Below are positions 8,628-14,564 of a DNA stretch of 14,564 nucleotides, piece by piece. The translations under genes were made by a program, and so were the position numbers. The notes under the pieces were generated by a model. That model was given only the letters and a program-made list of their open reading frames with translations, had not been told where the DNA came from and made no database searches. Source of the DNA: Hyphomicrobiales bacterium (GTDB lineage Bacteria; Pseudomonadota; Alphaproteobacteria; Rhizobiales; Xanthobacteraceae); the NCBI GenBank assembly GCA_016201085.1, contig JACQDO010000331.1, positions 1 to 14,564 of the forward strand, given 5' to 3'. Each line of letters begins with the position of its first letter. The stretch's first letter is position 1.

Positions 8628-9050
8628 TGGTCACCCCCATATGTCCCCAAAATGGAGCACACGCAGACGCAACCAACGATCGGATGAAGCCACCTGCAAT
8701 ATCACGCGCGTCGCGCCGGCGCGATAGGCCCGCTCGGCCTGCAACACTACATTCACGGAACCAGCGCTGCGCTGTCCGCAGTCAAATCAATCGCATCCGT
8801 CTAGGATAGTAGCTGATTCGCGGTCCCGTAAAGACGGTGCAATACGATATTGGCGGGACACGCCCGGAACTTCGCGCCATGCCCATGGCCTCCTTGACCC
8901 TCTCGTCGACCGTCAGGGGCGGTTCGCTCGTACAGCCGACATTTTGTCCAGATCGGGTTCGATTGGGAGGTTTTCAACCGCACCGGCAATGACGATCCAT
9001 CGAATTCAGCCGTTACACCGGCCCAGGCGTCATCGCGCGCTCCTTGTAAC
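8628..9050. other. Intergenic region between selC and the barrel gene, no confident gene
   Basis: About 420 bases without a gene I can support. It should hold the barrel gene's promoter and the end of the sel transcript. Visible items: a perfect 14-bp palindrome TCGCGCCGGCGCGA at 8711-8724; an AGGAG site followed by a six-codon frame at 9013-9033 (-), whose ATG overlaps the selB stop; and a frame at 8782-9000 (-) interrupted by one UGA. None has enough support to be called a gene. Confidence 0.5.
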
Positions 9051-11105
9051 TGGCGGAAGAGAGAGGGAGTCGAACCCACCAAGGACCGGCTCGCGGCCCC
9101 TCCCGGATTTGAAGTCCGGCCGCCCCACCGGGGACGATTCTCTTCCAGATTGTTGCTGATCGCGGCTCGCCGCTTCCGCCGAGTTGCGGAACAGATCAAG
9201 CCGATGCTTGTTGATGCGCCGCAGATCGCCGCGACGCAGCGTGACACCATGGCGGTCGAAGAATTCGAGGATCTGAATGGCGACCTTGCGGCCATTGTCC
9301 ACCCGATCACGAAATTGCGCCGCGGAGAATTGTCCGTCGGTCGCCGTTGCGGCGAGATCGGCAATGATATCGACCATTTCCGCCACGGTGGCGCGCAGGA
9401 AGAAATGATCGTGCGAGACCTCGTCGACCTTGCCCATGCGTCCGAGCAATTTAAGCATTCGCCGCACGTCGATCTCGCGCAGTGTCTGTAAAGAGGCGAT
9501 GTCGCGCACGCGCGGCGGCCGGAAGCGCTCGCCCCTGCCGAGCAAGGGAGCGATCTTGTTCCAGGTTTTTTCATCCTCCGGTGTCAAACGAACTTCGTGA
9601 CCGGCGAGCCGCGCCCAGGCGCCGTTCAAAGCAATCTCTTTGCTCTGCACAAGTTCCTGAAGAAACGATAGAAATACCGCTGTCGGCAGCCGCGGCTCAA
9701 GTTGCGACCGCAGCCGTTCAAGACCGATGCCGGCCAGATCGGGATTGTCGGCATGGAAGCATTGCAGCGTCGCCAACAGGCTGCGCTTGAAGCGCAGCCA
9801 CACCGGAGCCGAGAGCGCGAAAACGCGGTCGTCCGCTATTGCCTTGGTCACGCCAGGGCGCTCGCCGATTGTTCGCGCCCGGTCTTCGCTCAATGCGCGG
9901 TCACGGGCGAAGGCAGACAGATCGACATGATACGGAGAAATATCGAGCAAAGCCGCGAGCGCCTGCTCGGCATCGCGAATGGCATGAGCCCGCAACTGGG
10001 CGAGACGTTCCGGCGTGCGGCGCTTGCGGGCCGGCGCGCGCAGATCGAGAAATTCTCCGCCGCCGATGGTGCGTTGCGCCGTGGTGTCGCGCAGCACGAA
10101 GCGGTCGCCTTCCGCCGCCGCGATCGGCCGATCGAGCACGAGCTGCACCGGCGCCTCACCGCCGGGCGAGATCGGCGCGTCGCCCAGCAGCACAATGCGG
10201 GCGCCAACCTCGGTCGCGGCATGATGCAGGCGGGCCGGCATCCACTGGCTCACCGGCTTCGGCTCGGTCGCGAGCAGGCGCAAGGTTGCGTCGATACGAT
10301 CAGTCGGTGCGTGCAGAGCGGGATCGAGCACCATCTGGCCGCGCGCGATGGCGTCCTTGGTCACACCCTCGCCCGCCAGATTGAGCGCGCAACGCTGCCC
10401 CGCCACGCCCCGCTCGGTCGGCCGGTTCTGCGCATGGATCGAGCGCACCCGCGCAACCAGGCCGGACGGGCTGATCGTGACGCGGTCGCCGGTCGAGACC
10501 GCGCCCGACAGCACGGTACCGGTCACCACCGTACCGGCGCCCGGAAGCGTGAATGAGCGGTCGACGGCAAGCCGAAAGCGCTCGGAAGCGGCGCGCGCTT
10601 GAATCGTGTTGGCGGCATCGAACAGCCGGCCGCGCAATTCATCGGTGCCGGCGCCGCTCACGGTCGAAACCGGAACGATCTCGGCGCCAGCAAGGTTCGT
10701 ACCTTCCAGCAACTGCGCGATCTCAGTCGTGACTTTCGCGAGTTGTTCGGTGGCGACCAGATCGGCTTTGGTGAGCGCGACGATGCCGCGGTCTATCCCG
10801 AGCAGATTAACGATCGCCAGGTGTTCGCGGGTCTGCGGCATGACGCCGTCATCGGCGGCAATCGCCAGCAGCACGAAATCGATGCCGGTGGCGCCGGCCA
10901 GCATATTGTGCACGAACTTCTCGTGGCCGGGCACATCGACGAAGCCGAGTACCGCGCCGTCCGGCGCCGCCAGATAGGCGAAGCCGAGATCGATGGAAAT
11001 GCCGCGCGCCTTCTCTTCCTTGAGGCGGTCGGTGTCGACGCCGGTGAGCGCGCGCACCAGCGCGGTCTTGCCGTGATCGATGTGGCCGGCGGTGCCGACG
11101 ATCAT
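9030..11105 (-). CDS. selB: Selenocysteine-specific elongation factor SelB
   Basis: SelB is the GTPase that carries Sec-tRNA to the ribosome at UGA codons followed by a SECIS hairpin. Residues 1-14 read MIVGTAGHIDHGKT (P-loop). Further motifs are the switch region RGISIDLGFAYL (about 35-45), DVPGHE (57-62) and TKAD (112-115), followed by EF-Tu-like beta-barrel domains and the C-terminal winged-helix region that binds SECIS, ending near GRKVAIQILEFFDRHGV. The ATG at 11105 overlaps the selA stop (ATGA), so the two are translationally coupled; a longer reading to 11174 would run into selA and is unlikely. Oddity: after about residue 650, where the family normally ends, the frame has no stop and reads through the whole selC tRNA gene (codons 654-685) to a TGA at 9030-9032, giving 691 residues in total. 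Confidence 0.93.
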   Translation of the reverse strand: MIVGTAGHIDHGKTALVRALTGVDTDRLKEEKARGISIDLGFAYLAAPDGAVLGFVDVPGHEKFVHNMLAGATGIDFVLLAIAADDGVMPQTREHLAIVNLLGIDRGIVALTKADLVATEQLAKVTTEIAQLLEGTNLAGAEIVPVSTVSGAGTDELRGRLFDAANTIQARAASERFRLAVDRSFTLPGAGTVVTGTVLSGAVSTGDRVTISPSGLVARVRSIHAQNRPTERGVAGQRCALNLAGEGVTKDAIARGQMVLDPALHAPTDRIDATLRLLATEPKPVSQWMPARLHHAATEVGARIVLLGDAPISPGGEAPVQLVLDRPIAAAEGDRFVLRDTTAQRTIGGGEFLDLRAPARKRRTPERLAQLRAHAIRDAEQALAALLDISPYHVDLSAFARDRALSEDRARTIGERPGVTKAIADDRVFALSAPVWLRFKRSLLATLQCFHADNPDLAGIGLERLRSQLEPRLPTAVFLSFLQELVQSKEIALNGAWARLAGHEVRLTPEDEKTWNKIAPLLGRGERFRPPRVRDIASLQTLREIDVRRMLKLLGRMGKVDEVSHDHFFLRATVAEMVDIIADLAATATDGQFSAAQFRDRVDNGRKVAIQILEFFDRHGVTLRRGDLRRINKHRLDLFRNSAEAASRDQQQSGRESSPVGRPDFKSGRGREPVLGGFDSLSLPPVTRSAR
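9051..9146 (-). tRNA. selC: tRNA-Sec (anticodon UCA), CCA encoded
   Basis: The minus strand from 9146 begins GGAAGAGA, which pairs with TCTCTTCC (9055-9062) to give the 8-bp acceptor stem typical of bacterial tRNA-Sec; discriminator G and CCA follow. The D arm is GUCCC-CGGU-GGGGC. The anticodon stem CCGGA/UCCGG encloses CUUCAAA, with anticodon UCA at 9110-9112. A long variable arm (GGGCCG/CGGUCC) and a T loop UUCGACU complete the structure. At 96 bases with CCA, and with the same layout as E. coli selC, the identity is clear. Oddities: the T stem GUGGG/CCCUC has a U-U mismatch (9078 against 9064), and the gene lies entirely inside the open frame of selB on the same strand. Confidence 0.95.
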
Positions 11106-12313
11106 TTTACCGGTTCTCCCGCGAGTTCGAGCGTTGCAAGATTGGCGACAAAGCCTGTCTCGTCGTCGAGGCAACGCAAATCGAGGATCAGCGCGTTGTC
11201 GTCGATACGGCCGATGACGGGAACCGGAAGCTGTCGCAGCGCGATCGAGAGCGCCGCGAGCATGCGACCGCCACGTTTGGCGCCGCGAGCCCGAATGGCG
11301 AGGCCAGCGCTTGGGACCTTCGCCATCGGCAAGGCACCGGAGCCGATTTGGCTGGCGCAGGCGGCCACCGCCACCTCGAAGCCGCTGCCGAATTTTTCCG
11401 CGACCACCGGCAACAGCCGGCGCGCCGCCGCTTCGACCTGCTTCTTCGGCCGTGCCAGCAGCCGCATAGTCGGTAGCCGTTCGGCCAACCGGTCTGGGTC
11501 GCGATAAAGTTTAAGCGTCGCTTCCAGCGCGGCCAGCCGAATCTTGCCGAGGTCGATGACCAGCGGGACCTTGCGCTCATGCGCCAGCGCCGCGAGTTCG
11601 CGCGCGCCGACCTCCTTGGTGAAGCCTTCGATGCGGTAATTGGACGTGTGCACCTTGAGCACCAGCCCGGTCTTCGGCCCGATGGCGCCGACATAGTCCT
11701 TCTTGTGCGTGCGGTTGGTGGTGCCGACTTCGGTGAGCTTGGCGCCGGCGCGGCTCATGATCTCGGGCATGCGGAAGGCGCCGCCGATCTCGATCGACTC
11801 GCCGCGCGAGACGATGGCCTCGCGCCCCTTGGCCAGCGTATTGAGCACCAGCAGCACCGCGGCGGCATTGTTGTTGACCACCGTGGCATCCTCCGCGCCG
11901 GTCAATTCGCACAGCAGATCGCGCACCAGATCGTCGCGGTCGCCGCGCTTGCCGTCGCCGAGATCGAATTCGAGCGCGACCGCGTTGCGCATCGCCATAG
12001 TGGCAGCCTCGACCGCGGCTTCGGCGAGCAGCGCGCGGCCGAGATTGGTATGCAGCACGGTGCCGGTGAGGTTGAAGACAGGGCGTAGATTGGGCTGCGC
12101 TTGCGCCTCCAGCCGCATCCGCGCCGCGGTCGCAACCTCACTCGCGTCGCTGGGCGCGATCCCTACAACGCGCGACGCCGCCAGCGCCGAGCGCACGGCT
12201 GCAACGGCGGCCGGACGGCCAAACCGCTCGATCACACCCGCCGCAAGCGGCGTCCGCAGCACCTCGTCGACCGACGGTAGATTGCGTAATGCGGCGGGTG
12301 TCGATTTTTGCAT
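11102..12313 (-). CDS. selA: L-seryl-tRNA(Sec) selenium transferase SelA, lacking the PLP-lysine segment
   Basis: SelA is a PLP enzyme that converts Ser-tRNA(Sec) to Sec-tRNA(Sec) with selenophosphate. The N-terminal domain (LPSVDEVL) and core motifs NLTGTVLHTNLGRALL, NNNAAAVLLVL, SRGE, EIGGAFRMPEIM, VGTTNRTH and KVHTSNY are intact, as is the C-terminal part (SQIGSGALP, LPVPVIGRI). However, after VPLVIDLG (Gly256) the sequence goes straight to KIRLAALEATLKLY (Lys257), at 11545/11546. In E. coli SelA these two points are separated by about 67 residues, including the FSGDKLLGGPQAG motif with the PLP-binding lysine. The length of 403, against 463 in E. coli, fits. As read, the product cannot be an active selenium transferase. 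The ATG at 12313 has GAGG eight bases upstream; a start at 12394 would add a tail not typical of the family. Its stop overlaps the selB start. Confidence 0.9.
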   Translation of the reverse strand: MQKSTPAALRNLPSVDEVLRTPLAAGVIERFGRPAAVAAVRSALAASRVVGIAPSDASEVATAARMRLEAQAQPNLRPVFNLTGTVLHTNLGRALLAEAAVEAATMAMRNAVALEFDLGDGKRGDRDDLVRDLLCELTGAEDATVVNNNAAAVLLVLNTLAKGREAIVSRGESIEIGGAFRMPEIMSRAGAKLTEVGTTNRTHKKDYVGAIGPKTGLVLKVHTSNYRIEGFTKEVGARELAALAHERKVPLVIDLGKIRLAALEATLKLYRDPDRLAERLPTMRLLARPKKQVEAAARRLLPVVAEKFGSGFEVAVAACASQIGSGALPMAKVPSAGLAIRARGAKRGGRMLAALSIALRQLPVPVIGRIDDNALILDLRCLDDETGFVANLATLELAGEPVK

Positions 12314-12323
12314 CGCCACCGCC

Positions 12324-12401
12324 TCAATAACCGAGCGGAAACGGATTGACGCCGCCGACCGCGCTTGGGTCCGGCAGCAGGTCGCGTATATCACGGCGCA
12401 T
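12324..12401 (-). pseudogene. 25-codon frame before selA, possible FdhE C-terminal remnant
   Basis: An ATG at 12401 opens 25 codons ending VGGVNPFPLGY, with its TGA (12324-12326) overlapping the GAGG ribosome binding site of selA. The ending resembles the C-terminus of the formate dehydrogenase accessory protein FdhE (E. coli ends near INPFLFPGE), and fdhE often sits near sel and fdh genes. In-frame stops lie immediately upstream and I see no FdhE zinc-ribbon cysteines further up. It may be a decayed end of fdhE, a short leader peptide coupled to selA, or chance. The FdhE link rests on memory of the family only. Confidence 0.3.
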
Positions 12402-12737
12402 CACTCAACCTCACGAACCACACGGGCCACGTGGTCTGTTGGGACCGGCGCCCGCTGCGCAGCGGTCGGCCGTCCGTTGTTATTCAAGCACGCCTGTCTT
12501 GCCGCCGGCGAGCGCTCGCAACCCTATGCGGTGGCGCCGCCAATCAAAGGCACGTTAGCACATTGAACGGCGGCGATATCAGCCAGGATGCCGCATTCTG
12601 GCCGGGTGTGCCGCAAGACTACGCAACCGGATGTCACGAAGGCGGCCTTGGCTTTTGCAGCGGCGTGGCTGCTCTCAGTTCCCAGACCGGCCGTCACGAG
12701 AGTAGGATGGCCAAGTAGAGCGTGAGGGAGGATTGCA
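12402..12737. other. Divergent selA/selD intergenic region
   Basis: 336 bases between the selA-side frame and selD. The frames present lack recognisable domains. On the plus strand 12582-12602 can form a hairpin (8-bp stem GCCAGGAT/ATTCTGGC with one G-U pair, five-base loop) in the probable selD leader; no T-run follows, so it is not a terminator. Promoters for selA (-) and selD (+) should lie here, but none is convincing by eye. Confidence 0.4.
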
Positions 12738-13796
12738 GTGAATGTCCCCATCGTGCGACTGACGAGCCTCGCCCACGGCGGCGGCTGCGGCTGCGGCTGC
12801 AAGCTGGCGCCTTCGGTGCTGCAACAGCTTCTAGCCGACCAAGCGCTGGCCGCGCCTTATCGCCAACTGCTGGTCGGCACCGAGACCGGCGACGACGCCG
12901 CCGTGTGGCAGCTCGACGACGGCACTTGCGTAATCGCGACCACCGATTTCTTCATGCCGGTCGTGGACGATCCCTACGATTTCGGCCGGATTGCCGCGAC
13001 CAATGCCATCTCCGATGTCTATGCGATGGGTGGCAAGCCGATTTTCGCCTTGGCGATTTTAGGAATCCCGATCGACAAGATTTCACCTGAAACAGTGCGC
13101 GAAATTCTCAAAGGCGGCGCGGCGGTTTGCGCCTCCGCCGGCATTCCGGTCGCCGGCGGGCACTCCATCGACTCGCCTGAGCCGATCTACGGTCTTGCCG
13201 TCATCGGTATTTGCAACACGAATGAGGTGCGGCGCAATTCCGATGCGAAGCCTGGCGATGCCATCATCCTGACCAAGCCGCTCGGTGTCGGCATCTACTC
13301 GGCTGCGATCAAGAAAGGCGCGCTGTCCGGCGCCGGGTACGCGGACATGATCGCCACGACCACCCTGCTCAATCGGGTCGGCGCCGAGCTGGCGACGGAT
13401 TCCGCGGTCCATGCGATCACGGACGTGACCGGGTTCGGGCTGCTCGGGCACGGGTTGGAAATGGCGCGTGGCTCGAAGCTGACCGTCGTTGTGCGTGCCA
13501 ACGATCTGCCGCTCTTGCCGGAAGCCGCGTCGCTGGCCCAGCAGGGCTTTGTCACTGGTGCGTCAATTCGGAATTGGGCAAGTTACGGCGGCGACGTGGT
13601 GCTGCCGGCCGGACTTCCCGACTGGCGACGCCATCTGCTGACCGATCCGCAAACCTCCGGCGGGCTGTTGATCTCCTGCGCGCCCGAGCGAGCCGATGCG
13701 ATCGTGCAGACGGTTACCGCCGCCGGCTATCCCGCCGCGCGCGTGATCGGGCGCGCAGTGGCAGGCGCGCCGGAAATTCGGGTGGAGACCGACTGA
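12738..13796 (+). CDS. selD: Selenophosphate synthase SelD
   Basis: 352 residues. SelD makes selenophosphate from selenide and ATP, the selenium donor for SelA and for selenouridine in tRNA. The start is GTG 12738, with GGGAGG six bases upstream. Family hallmarks are a Gly/Cys-rich N-terminus with the catalytic Cys and Lys, [68 protein letters not shown] and [11 protein letters not shown]. Oddity: the motif reads [13 protein letters not shown], whereas E. coli has HGAGCGCKISP. A third GGC-TGC unit (12783-12800) adds two residues and a third Cys (Cys17, 19, 21, Lys22). The catalytic position is Cys, so SelD is not itself a selenoprotein. It ends in TGATAA and diverges from selA. Confidence 0.95.
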   Translation: MNVPIVRLTSLAHGGGCGCGCKLAPSVLQQLLADQALAAPYRQLLVGTETGDDAAVWQLDDGTCVIATTDFFMPVVDDPYDFGRIAATNAISDVYAMGGKPIFALAILGIPIDKISPETVREILKGGAAVCASAGIPVAGGHSIDSPEPIYGLAVIGICNTNEVRRNSDAKPGDAIILTKPLGVGIYSAAIKKGALSGAGYADMIATTTLLNRVGAELATDSAVHAITDVTGFGLLGHGLEMARGSKLTVVVRANDLPLLPEAASLAQQGFVTGASIRNWASYGGDVVLPAGLPDWRRHLLTDPQTSGGLLISCAPERADAIVQTVTAAGYPAARVIGRAVAGAPEIRVETD

Positions 13797-13863
13797 TAAA
13801 TTATTGGCGCCTTCAAATTTTGTGGCCGCGCCGCGGGAACGTGGAATTTTTCCGCATGCGAAC
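13797..13863. other. Short gap between convergent selD and CoxS-type genes
   Basis: 67 bases, partly AT-rich, with a short T-run within GGAATTTTTCC near 13841-13852. No convincing terminator hairpin is visible for either gene. Confidence 0.3.
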
Positions 13864-14336
<473 letters not shown>

Positions 14337-14340
<4 letters not shown>

Positions 14341-14564
14341 CGACGCTCCCCCGCACGCTGGTAGGCAATGGCGGCTACCCGGCGCGCCATGACGCCGGCG
14401 ATTTTGGTTCGGTATTCGATCGTGCCGCGTTTGTCGTCGATCGGTTTGCAAGCGCGTCGCGCCGTCCGGTCGAGCGCAGCGAGCGTCGCCTCGTCGAGCT
14501 TATGTCCGATCAAGGCGGCAGCGGCCTCGGCAACCAGGATCGCGGTTGGTGCCACCGCGCCCAG
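14337..14564 (-). CDS. C-terminus of a CoxM-type FAD-binding subunit, 5' end beyond window
   Basis: The last 75 codons of a gene entering from the right edge. The sequence LGAVAPTAILVAEAAAALIG, then DEATLAALDRTARRACKP, DDKRGTIEYR and MARRVAAIAYQRA matches the C-terminal domain of FAD subunits in the CO/xanthine dehydrogenase family (the conserved P-x-D-D-x-R-G-x-x-E-Y-R block is present). An ATG inside the piece could be mistaken for a start, but the frame continues to the edge. It overlaps the CoxS-type gene by four bases, consistent with joint translation of the two subunits. Confidence 0.85.

Noticed and set aside
8711..8724. Perfect palindrome TCGCGCCGGCGCGA as an operator
   Set aside because: A short GC-only palindrome in GC-rich DNA with no second copy nearby; likely chance.
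8801..9574. 257-codon minus-strand frame across selC and the selB end
   Set aside because: It is a shifted frame over selB with no recognisable domain, and it crosses the tRNA gene.
9702..10556. 284-codon plus-strand frame opposite selB
   Set aside because: Arg/Gln-rich shadow of a well-conserved SelB coding region.
11106..11174. N-terminal extension of SelB
   Set aside because: The family starts at MIVGTAGHIDHGKT and the ATGA overlap with selA fixes the start at 11105.
12314..12394. N-terminal extension of SelA from 12394
   Set aside because: The added residues are unlike SelA, and the ATG at 12313 has a ribosome binding site directly before MQKSTPAALRNLPSVDEVL.
12365..12718. 117-codon plus-strand frame upstream of selD
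   Set aside because: No domain, no ribosome binding site, and composition unlike the neighbouring genes.

Overview
The window looks like chromosomal DNA of a GC-rich alphaproteobacterium, most likely Hyphomicrobiales (Bradyrhizobium/Xanthobacter-like relatives). This is inferred from protein style: a YkuD L,D-transpeptidase with a second C-terminal domain, a stand-alone autotransporter barrel, an EF-Tu-like SelB, and CoxM/CoxS-type subunits. I ran no database search.

Layout. (1) From the left edge to 5267 on the minus strand there is one uninterrupted frame of at least 1755 codons. It encodes an exported protein that is almost entirely tandem 34-residue TPR units, about 50 in view, on a strict 102-bp period; its 3' end lies outside the window. 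I checked every in-register triplet and found no stop. (2) A divergent AT-richer intergenic region carries a repeated ATGGAAC box. (3) 5561-7471 (+) encodes a periplasmic L,D-transpeptidase with a tail of 31-residue repeats. (4) 7527-8627 (-) encodes an outer-membrane autotransporter-type beta-barrel protein, convergent with the transpeptidase across a probable terminator. (5) 9030-13796 is a selenocysteine (Sec) locus: selA-selB-selC on the minus strand and selD divergent on the plus strand. (6) At the right edge (-) lie the end of a CoxM-type FAD subunit and a complete CoxS-type 2x[2Fe-2S] subunit of a molybdenum hydroxylase, overlapping by ATGA.

In the Sec pathway SelD makes selenophosphate, SelA converts Ser-tRNA(Sec) to Sec-tRNA(Sec), selC is that tRNA (anticodon UCA), and SelB delivers it to recoded UGA codons. 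All four parts are present but several look abnormal. SelA has an in-frame gap of about 67 residues that removes the PLP-binding lysine. The selB frame has no stop before selC and reads through the whole tRNA gene. SelD has a third GC unit in its catalytic GCGCK motif. The tRNA has a U-U mismatch in its T stem. A 25-codon frame ending like FdhE sits just before selA. Together these suggest a Sec system in decay, a recently changed one, or local assembly error. The SelA deletion is the observation most worth checking.
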